Positions 41,490-49,174 of a stretch of DNA of 52,962 nt are shown here, one piece after another. A model generated the notes under the pieces. The model saw only the letters and a program-made list of their open reading frames with translations, made no database searches and was not told where the DNA came from. Where the stretch lies: contig CALBLG010000210.1 of NCBI GenBank assembly GCA_937895975.1, forward strand, positions 1 to 52,962, written 5' to 3'. The translations under genes were made by a program, and so were the position numbers. The first letter of the stretch is position 1, and each line of letters opens with the position of its first letter. This DNA is from an uncultured Slackia sp. (GTDB lineage: Bacteria; Actinomycetota; Coriobacteriia; Coriobacteriales; Eggerthellaceae).

Positions 41490-43162
41490 GACAGGTATGC
41501 TCCCTTGTCGGCGCTAGAGACGAGCTTCGCGTACTTCGCGAGCACGCCATGATTGTGCTTGGGCGCGGGTGCCACGAACGCGGCGCGACGAGCCTCCAGC
41601 TCTTCGTCGGAAACATGCAACTCGAGCTTGCCGCCTTCGATGTCGACGGTAATCTGGTCGCCGTCTTCGATGAGAGCGATGGGGCCGCCAGCTGCGGCTT
41701 CGGGGCTCACGTGTCCAACGCAGGGGCCCTTGGAGGCGCCAGAGAAGCGACCGTCGGTCAGCAGCGCGACGCTCTTGGACAGGCCCATGCCCACGATGGC
41801 GCTGGTGGGCGTCAGCATTTCGCGCATGCCCGGGCCGCCCTTCGGGCCCTCGTAGCGGATGACCACCACGTCGCCGGGCTTAATCTCGCCGGCGAAGATG
41901 GCGTCGCACGCTTCTTCCTCGCTGTTGAAGCAGCGGGCCGGGCCGGTATGCGTCAGCATGCTCGGGTCGACGGCGCTCTTCTTCACGATGCCGCCATCAG
42001 GCGCAATGTTGCCATGCAGCACGCGCAGGGCGCCAACCTTGCTGAACGGGTTGTCGTGCGTGCGGCACACCTCGCCGTCGGCCGGCTTGGTACAATTGGC
42101 GATGTATTCGTCCATGGAGCCCATGCAGGTGGTGGCGCTCATGTCCAGCAGGCCAAGCTCGGCGAGCTCGTGCATGACCACCGGCACGCCGCCCACGGCG
42201 TACAGGTCGATGAGCGGGCGCGGGCCGGAAGGCTGCAGCTTCACCAGGTGCGGGGTGCGGGCGCTTGCCGCATCCCAATCGTCCATGGTGATGGGATGGC
42301 CCGCCTCCATGGCGATGGCGGTAAGGTGCAGCACCGTGTTGGTGGAGCCGCCGAATGCCATGTCGCACTCCATGGCGTTGTGGATGGCCGCCTCGGAAAT
42401 GATGTCTTTGATGCAGATGTTCTTTTCCAGCAGCTCCATAACCTTCATGCCAGCATGTTTGGCCAGACGCAGGCGCTCGGAGTACACGGCGGGAATGGTG
42501 CCGTTGCCCGGAAGCGCGATGCCCAAGGCCTCGCACAGGCAGTTCATGGAATTAGCAGTGAACATGCCCGAGCAGCTGCCGCACGTGGGGCACGCGGTGT
42601 TCTCGTAGAACTTCAGCTGTTCGTCGGTCATGGTACCGGCTTTCACCTGGCCAGCACCGTCGAACAGGGTGTTCAAGTCGGTGGTGGGGCCATCGGTGCA
42701 GCCGGGCTGGTGACCGGGAAGCATGGGGCCGCCGGACACGAACACCGTGGGGATGTTAACGCGCAGGGCGCCCAGGATCATGCCGGGGACGATTTTGTCG
42801 CAGTTCGGAATGCACACGGCCGCGTCGAACGCGTGGCCCTGAACGGCGCATTCGAAGCTGTCGGCGATGGCTTCGCGCGAAACCAGCGAGTAATGCATGC
42901 CGTCGTGGTTCATGGCAATGCCGTCGCACACGCCGATGGTGGAAATCTCGAACGGCACGCCGCCGGCCATGTAAATGCCAGCCTTCACGGCTTCGCAAAT
43001 CTTATCGAGGTTGTTGTGACCAGGAATAATGTCGTTACGCGAGTTGAACACCGCAACAAGCGGGCGTTCCATCTCTTCATCGGTAAGGCCGTCAGCCTTC
43101 AGAAGGCTGCGGTGAGGGGCACGCGCCACGCCTTTCTTGACGGCATCGCTACGAAGCTGCAT
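41486..43162 (-). CDS. ilvD: Dihydroxy-acid dehydratase
   Basis: A 558-residue iron-sulfur dehydratase, third step of valine/isoleucine synthesis. Cluster/catalytic motifs include PNCDKIVPGMILGALR near residue 118 (Cys ligand), ENTACPTCGSCSGMFTANSM near 186 (Cys ligands), and GMREMLTPTSAIVGMG and TDGRFSGASKGPCVGHVSPEA near the C-terminus. The length is typical of the IlvD family (about 555). It is the first gene of the operon and is preceded by a long structured leader of about 260 bases with a good promoter at 43432-43459. Confidence 0.95.
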   Translation of the reverse strand: MQLRSDAVKKGVARAPHRSLLKADGLTDEEMERPLVAVFNSRNDIIPGHNNLDKICEAVKAGIYMAGGVPFEISTIGVCDGIAMNHDGMHYSLVSREAIADSFECAVQGHAFDAAVCIPNCDKIVPGMILGALRVNIPTVFVSGGPMLPGHQPGCTDGPTTDLNTLFDGAGQVKAGTMTDEQLKFYENTACPTCGSCSGMFTANSMNCLCEALGIALPGNGTIPAVYSERLRLAKHAGMKVMELLEKNICIKDIISEAAIHNAMECDMAFGGSTNTVLHLTAIAMEAGHPITMDDWDAASARTPHLVKLQPSGPRPLIDLYAVGGVPVVMHELAELGLLDMSATTCMGSMDEYIANCTKPADGEVCRTHDNPFSKVGALRVLHGNIAPDGGIVKKSAVDPSMLTHTGPARCFNSEEEACDAIFAGEIKPGDVVVIRYEGPKGGPGMREMLTPTSAIVGMGLSKSVALLTDGRFSGASKGPCVGHVSPEAAAGGPIALIEDGDQITVDIEGGKLELHVSDEELEARRAAFVAPAPKHNHGVLAKYAKLVSSADKGAYLS

Positions 43163-43425
43163 CGTTTCTTCCTCTTTCCTTCAAGCGTTTCGCTTACCTC
43201 AAGGAAATGCGGGCGAGGGAGAGGCTCCGTGCTCGATGCCTATAACGGAAGGCGCCGGCGTTGCATACTGGAAGGTGGCGCGCGGTGGTGTTCCGCGTTG
43301 GCCAGCTGCGTTCAGCTTCGCTGCTCGAGGGAGTTTTCGGAGCCGTCCACCGCAGGTTCTGAGGCTTCCTGCTTGCTGTGGGATGGATTCGTTCCTACTC
43401 GCCCTGTCTTCGCATTTGTTGAGTG
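43163..43425 (-). promoter_or_regulatory. Structured leader of ilvDBNC, candidate T-box (tRNA-Ile)
   Basis: The transcript from the promoter at 43432-43459 has a leader of about 260 bases. On the minus strand it reads AGGGCGAGTAGGAACGAATC then CATCCCA. The GAGTA (43400-43396) on one side and an ATC triplet (43384-43382), inside a GG/CC stem, on the other resemble the specifier loop of the ultrashort stem I known from actinobacterial ileS T-boxes. GCAGG/CCTGC and GCGGTGG/CCACCGC stems follow. A clear T-box consensus (GGTGGNACCGCG) was not found; the nearest stretch is GCGGTGGACGGC. The only short ORF (MRRQGE) has no branched-chain codons, which argues against classical attenuation. Confidence 0.38.
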
Positions 43426-43431
43426 ACGTTG

Positions 43432-43459
43432 ATTATACGGAGCGCGCCGCCGAGCGCAA
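43432..43459 (-). promoter_or_regulatory. Promoter of the ilvDBNC operon
   Basis: TTGCGC (43459-43454) and a perfect TATAAT (43437-43432) on the minus strand are separated by 16 bases, about 270 bases before the ilvD start. Confidence 0.7.
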
Positions 43460-43572
43460 GGGGTGCGCGCACTTTATTTCGATAAAGTGAACGAACTTCA
43501 CAAAACGGCGACCCATGTTGCGAACGGTCAACTTTTCGGCGTCAACGGAAGCGAGCAGACCGCTCGCGGGAA

Positions 43573-43787
43573 GCAGTGCGCCGCTTGCCTGCGGCGCACT
43601 GCGATGGCCGCCAGGAGCATGATCGACGGCCCCTTCCCCGAAAGTCCTCGCTGCTAGGCGTTGCGCGCCCGCAGCAGCGGCCGCGCGCGGCGGATTGCCT
43701 TGCGTTCAGGTGCCTTGCCGGCGCATGAACGCAAGGCATCGGGTTGGTAACGACGGCGCAACGGTGGCGTTTCCGCGGCGTTGCGCC
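43573..43787. repeat. Cluster of hairpins upstream of the alarmone synthetase gene
   Basis: Three inverted repeats stand in series: GCAGTGCGCCGC/GCGGCGCACTGC (43573-43602, 12 bp, 6-base loop); GCCTTGCGTTCA/TGAACGCAAGGC (43697-43737, 12 bp, 17-base loop); and a GGCGCAACG/CGTTGCGCC pair at about 43755-43787. With the ilv leader they fill the 659-bp divergent gap. No T-runs follow. Their role is unknown. Confidence 0.6.
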
Positions 43788-43821
43788 CGTACTATGGTGC
43801 GTGCGCGGAAAGGAAGCTTAT

Positions 43822-44724
43822 ATGCAGCCAACGAGCACAATTCAGCATGCCAACGAACAACTCGCTTCACCCCAAATAGCACCGACATGCCCCACATCGC
43901 CAACGAACGCGCTCGGCGCTCACGAGCGCGAGGAGCAGGCCCTTCCTTCTATCGAATTGCCACCCGATGCCGATTTTTATGGCGATTACTTACAGAAACT
44001 AAAGGAAATTACCTGGCGTTTTGAGATTTCACTTGAAACCTATCTCATGGAACGCGGCATAAATCGCGAACGCAAGCCCATCTCATCGTGGAAAACACGC
44101 ATCAAATCGCCCGACAGCATGAAAGAGAAGCTCGCCAAGCGCGGATTCGAGCCCACCGCCGAAAACGCCGTGTATGCCGTGCACGACGCGGCGGGCGTGC
44201 GCGTGATTTGCCCCCTGGTCGACGACGTGGCGTCGGTAGCGCAATTCATTCGCGAACTGCCGTGCTTCGAAGTGGTACAGGAAAAAGATTATATTTTGCA
44301 CCCAAAGCCCAATGGGTACCGCAGCTACCACATGATTCTCGCACGCACGAGCGATTCAAAGCTCGACCCCGAAGCTACGCGTTTGGCAGCAACCAAGGCG
44401 GCCATCGAAGCGCGGGAAGTATCGCTCTCCCAGCTCATCGACCACGTGAACACGACGGGTGCATTGGGCGGTATCGAGCCGGAAAGCGCCGAGGGGCAGA
44501 ACTCCGCAAACGAGTCGTTCGAATTCGGGCGCCGCATGTGCCTCGAGGTGCAGCTGCGCACCATTGCCATGGACAGCTGGGCCAGCATCGAGCACGAGCT
44601 GAAATACAAGAAAGACGTGCCGAACCAAGACTTCCTGCAGGCCGAGCTGAAGCGCTGCGCCGACGAAATGGCCGCAACCGATCTATCGTTGCAGACCATC
44701 GCCGACCTGATTAGCGAAAAGTAA
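43822..44724 (+). CDS. Small alarmone synthetase, RelA/SpoT-domain (p)ppGpp synthetase
   Basis: A 300-residue cytoplasmic GTP pyrophosphokinase of the single-domain RelQ/YjbM type. I start it at ATG 43822, with AAAGGAAG upstream. The N-terminal ~50 residues are low-complexity. The synthetase core includes SSWKTRIKSPDSMKEKLAKR (residues 88-107), HDAAGVRVICPLVDDV (121-136), HPKPNGYRSYHMIL (160-173) and LEVQLRTIAMDSWASIEHEL (241-260), so the catalytic Asp/Glu and the G-loop Tyr are present. Residues about 175-238 form an insertion between two core strands that is far longer than in RelQ. There is no hydrolase domain. Confidence 0.83.
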   Translation: MQPTSTIQHANEQLASPQIAPTCPTSPTNALGAHEREEQALPSIELPPDADFYGDYLQKLKEITWRFEISLETYLMERGINRERKPISSWKTRIKSPDSMKEKLAKRGFEPTAENAVYAVHDAAGVRVICPLVDDVASVAQFIRELPCFEVVQEKDYILHPKPNGYRSYHMILARTSDSKLDPEATRLAATKAAIEAREVSLSQLIDHVNTTGALGGIEPESAEGQNSANESFEFGRRMCLEVQLRTIAMDSWASIEHELKYKKDVPNQDFLQAELKRCADEMAATDLSLQTIADLISEK

Positions 44725-44730
44725 TTTTCA

Positions 44731-44900
44731 TTTTCTGGCAATTTTTCGAGTTTCCGGGGCACTTGACGAGGCCACGGAGGCGTCTTACCCCATTGGTCAT
44801 GCGATTTATGTCAAAATGACCGGTATATCTTGCATTTTGGAGCACTCACGAACAATCTACCGAGCAAAAAGCCCCGGAAACTCGATTTTCCGCCAAAAAT
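44731..44900 (+). repeat. 170-bp element with terminal inverted repeats, copy 1
   Basis: The ends TTTTCTGGCAATTTTTCGAG...GGGGC and GCCCC...CTCGATTTTCCGCCA are inverted copies; the inner 15 bases (TCGAGTTTCCGGGGC) match perfectly. The interior is AT-rich and contains TTGACGAGGCCACGGAGGC. It lies between two converging genes (alarmone synthetase and PatB-like lyase). A second, diverged copy in the same orientation is at 47611-47778. Confidence 0.75.
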
Positions 44901-44911
44901 AAGCGACTTGC

Positions 44912-46102
44912 TTACACAGAGGCCCTTCGAGCCTTAACGGCGGCCTCGAGGCGATCGCACGCCTCTTGCACCATAGGCGTGGGGCTTGCGATGTTCATGC
45001 GAATGAAGCCGGAGCCCTGGGGGCCGAACATCGTACCCATATCGAGCCACAACTTCGCGTCGTTCGAGATAAACGCTGCAAGTTCGTCGTCGTCCATGTC
45101 AAGCGCCGAGCAATCGATCCACGGCAAATACGTGCTTTCGAGCGGCGTCAGTTCAAGGCCCGGCGTGCGTGCAATCATTGCCTCAAGCACAGCGTAGTTT
45201 TCCTCGAGCTTCGCCTTCAACTGGGCAAACCACTCGTCGCCATGCTCGTAGCACGCCTGCGCCGCGCACATGCCCAGGCAATTCGGCTCATCGTAGCCCG
45301 TACGACCCAGCATGCGCTTGAACGCTGCACGCAAGTCGGCATTCGGAATGAAGATGTTACAAATCTGCAGGCCAGCCAGGTTGAACGTCTTCGACGGCGA
45401 TGTGCACAGCACTACGTTCTGCGCGAACTTTTCGCCCAAACTCGCAAACGGCACATGCGTCACGCCCGGGCGCGCGAAATCGGCATGAATTTCGTCGGAG
45501 ACGACCGTCACGCCATGCGCCAGGCAAATCTCGCCCACGCGTCGCAGTTCGTCGGCCGACCATTCTCGCCCCACGGGGTTGTGAGGGCTGCACAGAATGA
45601 ACAGTTTCGCGCCGCTTTGCTCAAGCGTGCGCTCGAAGCCTTCGAAATCCATGGCATAGCGCCCGGTTTCGGCATCGCGCACAAGCGGGCTTTCGGCCAC
45701 GCGACGGCCGTTGTTTTCGATCATCAGGCGAAACGGGTAATATACCGGCGGCTGAATGAGCACGCAATCGCCCGGTTGCGTGTAGGCGCGAATGGCCGTG
45801 GCCAGCGCGAACACCACGCCCGGCGCGTGCACGGTCCACTCGCGACGGGGGCGCCAGCCGTGATGGCGCTCGAACCAGCTCTGCACCGCCGCGTGATAGG
45901 CATCGGTGGTCATGGTGTAGCCGAACACGCCATGCGCCACGCGCACCTGCAGCGCCTCGATGACCTCGGGCATAGCGCGGAAATCCATATCGGCGACCCA
46001 TAACGGCAGCTCATCGGCCGAATGGCCCCGGCGCGCGTACGCGTCCCACTTCAAGCTGCCCGTGCCGCGACGCTCGAGCGGCGTTTCAAAATCGTATTTC
46101 AT
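44912..46102 (-). CDS. PatB/MalY-type PLP aminotransferase (C-S lyase)
   Basis: A 396-residue pyridoxal-phosphate enzyme of fold type I. The PatB/MalY group cleaves cystathionine or cysteine-S conjugates. The N-terminal signature LKWDAYARRG...LPLWVADMDF (18-41) is characteristic. The PLP pocket has FILCSPHNPVGREW (168-181) and the Schiff-base Lys238 in TSPSKTFNLAGLQ. The C-terminus FGPQGSGFIRMNIASP holds the carboxylate-binding Arg. The metB-like gene lies 153 bases upstream on the same strand, so the pair could convert between cysteine, cystathionine and homocysteine (inference). Confidence 0.88.
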   Translation of the reverse strand: MKYDFETPLERRGTGSLKWDAYARRGHSADELPLWVADMDFRAMPEVIEALQVRVAHGVFGYTMTTDAYHAAVQSWFERHHGWRPRREWTVHAPGVVFALATAIRAYTQPGDCVLIQPPVYYPFRLMIENNGRRVAESPLVRDAETGRYAMDFEGFERTLEQSGAKLFILCSPHNPVGREWSADELRRVGEICLAHGVTVVSDEIHADFARPGVTHVPFASLGEKFAQNVVLCTSPSKTFNLAGLQICNIFIPNADLRAAFKRMLGRTGYDEPNCLGMCAAQACYEHGDEWFAQLKAKLEENYAVLEAMIARTPGLELTPLESTYLPWIDCSALDMDDDELAAFISNDAKLWLDMGTMFGPQGSGFIRMNIASPTPMVQEACDRLEAAVKARRASV

Positions 46103-46255
46103 GCAAGTCTCCTTTGCGTCATTGTCGCCAGCGCGGCACGCTCATCGCCAGCGCGGCGCATGCCCATGCGTTAGCAAGACTGCGGCGCGACGCGAACCCG
46201 CCAGCATGCCGGCCCGCAAGCGCGCAGCCTGTCCCGCGAAGCAGTCCGCAGGGCG

Positions 46256-47467
46256 CTAGGCGAGTGCCTGCTCCAAATCGGCAAGCAAATCTTCCACGTC
46301 TTCGATGCCCACCGACAAACGCAGCAGACGTTCGTCGATGCCAAGGGCATCGCGCATTTCGGCCGGAATGGAGCCGTGCGTTTGCACGAGCGGGTACGTC
46401 ATCAGCGACTCCGCGCCGCCCAGGCTTTCCGCAAACAGAACGAGTTTCGTGCGCTCCAAGGCGTCCACCGCGCGCTGTTTCGTGTCGGTCTTGAACGAAA
46501 TCATGGCGCCGAAGCCCGTCGTTTGGCGCAGCGAGCGCTGGTAATTCGGATGGTCGGGGCTGCCCACGTAGTGCACCTCGGTCACATGCGGGTTGCTCTT
46601 CAAAAACTCGGCGATGCGCAGCGCGTTCTTCTCTTGCTGGCGCAGACGCACGCCGAGCGTTTTCAAGCTGCGAATCATCAGCCAGCTGTCAAACGGCGCC
46701 AGCTGGTTGCCTTCGCTCATCGCCGCGTTGAACAGAGGTTCAATAAGCTCTTCGTCGCGCACCACCAAAAAGCCCGACAGCACATCGTTGTGGCCGCACA
46801 AATATTTCGTGCCACTGTACACCACGATATCGGCGCCGAAATCGAATGGGCGCTGGAAATACATGGTCAGAAACGTGTTGTCCACGGCAAGCAGCGCGCC
46901 ATGGACATGCGCCGCGTCGGCCACGGCGGCGATGTCGGCAACTTTCATCATGGGGTTCGTGGGCGTTTCCAAAAACACGAGGCGCGTATTGGGGCGAAAC
47001 GCCGCTTCAAGTGCGGCCTCGTCGGTGAGGTCGGCATAGGTGAATTCCAGACCGTATTGCGAAAAAACCTGCGAGAACAGGCGGTACGTGCCGCCATATA
47101 AATCATCGCTGACCACGGCGTGGTCACCCGATTTCATGAGCTTTATCAGGCACGATATGGCTGCCATACCGCTGGAAAATGCCATGGCTTTCTTGCCGCC
47201 TTCAAGCGCCGCAATGGTGTTTTCGAGCTCGAGGCGCGTGGGATTGCCGCAACGTGAATAGCAATAACCGGTCGATTGGCCGAACGCCGGGTGTGCAAAC
47301 GTGGCCGACTGATAAATAGGGAAGCTGATGGAGCCGGTGTCTTTATCGACACCGCGATAGCCGCGCACCGCAACAGAGTCGGTACGCAGACCACTACATC
47401 GAGCCTCATCGATGCCCAGCAATCCGTCGATTTCTGCCGCCATTGCTTTGAAGCTCGAGTCGTCCAT
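46256..47467 (-). CDS. Cystathionine gamma-synthase/lyase-type PLP enzyme
   Basis: A 403-residue enzyme of the Cys/Met metabolism PLP family (MetB/MetC/MccB). An N-terminal extension of about 25 residues precedes the usual start (LRTDSVAVRGYRG). The PLP motifs are YCYSRCGNPTRLELENTIA (68-86), FSSGMAAISCL (97-107), FLETPTNPMMKVADI (165-179), and Schiff-base Lys221 in YSGTKYLCGHNDVLSG. The terminal MTYPLVQTHGSIP followed by LLRLSVGIEDVEDLLADL is typical. Sequence alone does not separate gamma-synthase from gamma- or beta-lyase. The GAAAGGG site is nine bases before the ATG. A strong promoter lies at 47551-47580. Confidence 0.85.
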   Translation of the reverse strand: MDDSSFKAMAAEIDGLLGIDEARCSGLRTDSVAVRGYRGVDKDTGSISFPIYQSATFAHPAFGQSTGYCYSRCGNPTRLELENTIAALEGGKKAMAFSSGMAAISCLIKLMKSGDHAVVSDDLYGGTYRLFSQVFSQYGLEFTYADLTDEAALEAAFRPNTRLVFLETPTNPMMKVADIAAVADAAHVHGALLAVDNTFLTMYFQRPFDFGADIVVYSGTKYLCGHNDVLSGFLVVRDEELIEPLFNAAMSEGNQLAPFDSWLMIRSLKTLGVRLRQQEKNALRIAEFLKSNPHVTEVHYVGSPDHPNYQRSLRQTTGFGAMISFKTDTKQRAVDALERTKLVLFAESLGGAESLMTYPLVQTHGSIPAEMRDALGIDERLLRLSVGIEDVEDLLADLEQALA

Positions 47468-47550
47468 GCGCCGCCCTTTCGTCCCATGATTTCACGTAAC
47501 GCATCATGGTAGCCGAAGCGAGACGAATCGTTGCCTAAATCCCTACCAGA

Positions 47551-47580
47551 TATATAGGTTTTGCATATGGGAAACGTCAA
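47551..47580 (-). promoter_or_regulatory. Promoter of the cystathionine enzyme gene
   Basis: TTGACG (47580-47575) and TATATA (47556-47551) on the minus strand are separated by 18 bases, about 85 bases before the start codon. The short leader shows no SAM-riboswitch or S-box consensus. Confidence 0.6.
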
Positions 47581-47610
47581 ATAGCATGCCGATGCATGAC
47601 AGTCGCCAAT

Positions 47611-47778
47611 TACTGGCAGGAAATCGCGTTTCTGGGGCATATATCCGTTTGTTTGACGAACACGGAGGCCATCTTCCATCTCTAGAGGCAGGGATTGCAA
47701 TATATTTCTTACATTTTTTGTAACAGGTAACAAGAAACGGATGGTCAAAGCCCCACAAACTCAATTTTCTGCCAGAAA
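47611..47778 (+). repeat. 168-bp element with terminal inverted repeats, copy 2
   Basis: Ends TACTGGCAGGAAATCGCG...GGGGC and GCCCC...CTCAATTTTCTGCCAG match each other with a few mismatches and match the ends of copy 1. The interior shares TTGACGA and CACGGAGGC near its left end but otherwise diverges, and is strongly AT-rich. It starts 31 bases beyond the metB-like promoter and ends 12 bases from the larA stop codon. Confidence 0.7.
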
Positions 47779-47790
47779 GCAGGGTTCCCC

Positions 47791-49062
47791 TTACTTCACC
47801 ACCACGCCCAGACCATCGGGGATCACAGCGACTTTCGCATCGTTGCCCTTGAGCGCGAATGCAATTTCGAGCGCTTCGTCAACGGTGCTGGCAGGCGTCA
47901 TATGCATGTCACGAATCATTTGATGGTCGCACAAATCGGTCACCATGATGACCGGGTGGTGCGTCAGAATGCGCGAAAGAATTTGGCTTTCCCACTGGTC
48001 GGCGAGCGTGTCTTCCTTGGGCGTTTGCGCGCACTGTCGCTCAAACGCAGCGGGGTCGTTTTGCGAGATGCTTTTGTAGAAACCCTCTCCGCCATGGCCG
48101 TCAGCACAACCCGCCACCTCGATGATCACGCCGCCTTCGGGCAGCGTCGCCTCGGCGGCACACATGCCCTTCACCGACTGATAAATATTTTGGTCCAGCG
48201 GATAACCGCCATTGGTCGTGATAGCAATATCGCAGTTCACGGGCGAAACCGCGCTCAACTTGCCCACGAATTCGCAACCAGCTGCATGCGCGGCTTTCCT
48301 ATCGCCGGCAAATGCCGCGATTACGTTATGGTCGCCGTCGATCACGACGTTCAAGATAAACGCGAGGTTCGCCATTTCGGCCGCCGCGAGCATGTCTTCA
48401 TGCATGCGGTTGTTGCGCAAGTTGCCCGCACGGCTTGCGCCATCGTTGATGAACTGGCCGTTGTGGTTGTACATGATGGTCTTGTACGATGCGATGCCCG
48501 GCAACACCGATTTACGCCCGCCCGAAAAACCGGCGAAAAAGTGCGGCTCGATGAAGCCCTCGGAAATCAGCAGGTCGGCTTCGGCCGCCACCTTGTTGAT
48601 GATGCATTCGCCGCCCGACGGCAGCGTGCCGATTTTCTTCATGGCTGCATCGTCTTTGGACACGTGCATCACGATTTCCTCGTTCGCCACAATATCGGCT
48701 CCGTATTTGGCGACCAACTCGTCGTGCGTTGAGGGGCGATGCATGCCCGTGGCCACCAAAATGCGCACGCGTGCCTCGGGCGCCGCCGCGTGAATGCGGC
48801 GCAGCAAAATGGGCATGGTAATGTGCGACGGCACGGGGCGCGTATGGTCGGAACTGATGATGACGATGTCGCGCTTGCCCTGGCACAGCTCTTCGAGGCG
48901 CGGCGAACCATACGGCGCATCGAGCGCGTCTTCCACGAGCTGCTCCTGCGGCTTTTCGGGAACGTATTCGCCCTGCCGCCCCGCGAGCACGCCCGCGAGA
49001 TTGGCCTCGGGAACGCGCACCGTCATAGTGCGGCGGTCGTAGGGAACTTCCATCTGGAACAT
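47791..49062 (-). CDS. larA: LarA-type nickel-pincer lactate racemase
   Basis: A 423-residue cytoplasmic enzyme of the lactate racemase family, which uses the nickel-pincer nucleotide. The catalytic residues fall where they are known in Lactiplantibacillus LarA: Asp72 and Arg75 in SSDHTRP, His108 in ATGMHRP, His174 in EPHFFAG, and Lys184 (covalent cofactor anchor) in GGRKSVLPG. Family members also racemise other 2-hydroxy acids, so lactate is an inference, supported by the D-lactate-dehydrogenase-like gene upstream. No larB, larC or larE maturation genes are in this window. AGGAGCG lies seven bases before the ATG. A terminator (49128-49162) separates the two genes. Confidence 0.87.
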   Translation of the reverse strand: MFQMEVPYDRRTMTVRVPEANLAGVLAGRQGEYVPEKPQEQLVEDALDAPYGSPRLEELCQGKRDIVIISSDHTRPVPSHITMPILLRRIHAAAPEARVRILVATGMHRPSTHDELVAKYGADIVANEEIVMHVSKDDAAMKKIGTLPSGGECIINKVAAEADLLISEGFIEPHFFAGFSGGRKSVLPGIASYKTIMYNHNGQFINDGASRAGNLRNNRMHEDMLAAAEMANLAFILNVVIDGDHNVIAAFAGDRKAAHAAGCEFVGKLSAVSPVNCDIAITTNGGYPLDQNIYQSVKGMCAAEATLPEGGVIIEVAGCADGHGGEGFYKSISQNDPAAFERQCAQTPKEDTLADQWESQILSRILTHHPVIMVTDLCDHQMIRDMHMTPASTVDEALEIAFALKGNDAKVAVIPDGLGVVVK

Positions 49063-49127
49063 TGGGCGCTCCTATCGTCAGAAAAATCAGACCGCGCCGC
49101 CAAGCAGCATGGCGGCGGACCGCAAAC

Positions 49128-49162
49128 AAAAAGGCGGCCCAAAAGCATCGCTTCAGGCCGCC
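49128..49162 (-). terminator. Intrinsic terminator after the lactate-dehydrogenase-like gene
   Basis: GGCGGCC/GGCCGCC (49133-49139 with 49156-49162) form a 7-bp stem on the minus strand with a 16-base loop, followed by five T. Confidence 0.7.
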
Positions 49163-49174
49163 GCACGTGCGCTG

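Noticed and set aside
43270..43300. T-box-like string AAGGTGGCGCGCGG on the plus strand
   Set aside because: It is on the wrong strand for ilvD, matches the consensus only with a gap and substitutions, and the next plus-strand gene is an alarmone synthetase about 500 bases away.
43400..43425. ilv leader peptide for attenuation
   Set aside because: The only short frame near the transcript start encodes MRRQGE, without Ile, Leu or Val codons.
47468..47560. SAM riboswitch upstream of the cystathionine enzyme gene
   Set aside because: The leader is under 80 bases from the likely start site and lacks SAM-I/SAM-II consensus segments.
44731..47778. Composite transposon carrying the two sulfur genes
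   Set aside because: The two flanking elements are diverged, there is no transposase, and the genes between have normal composition; coincidence is at least as likely.
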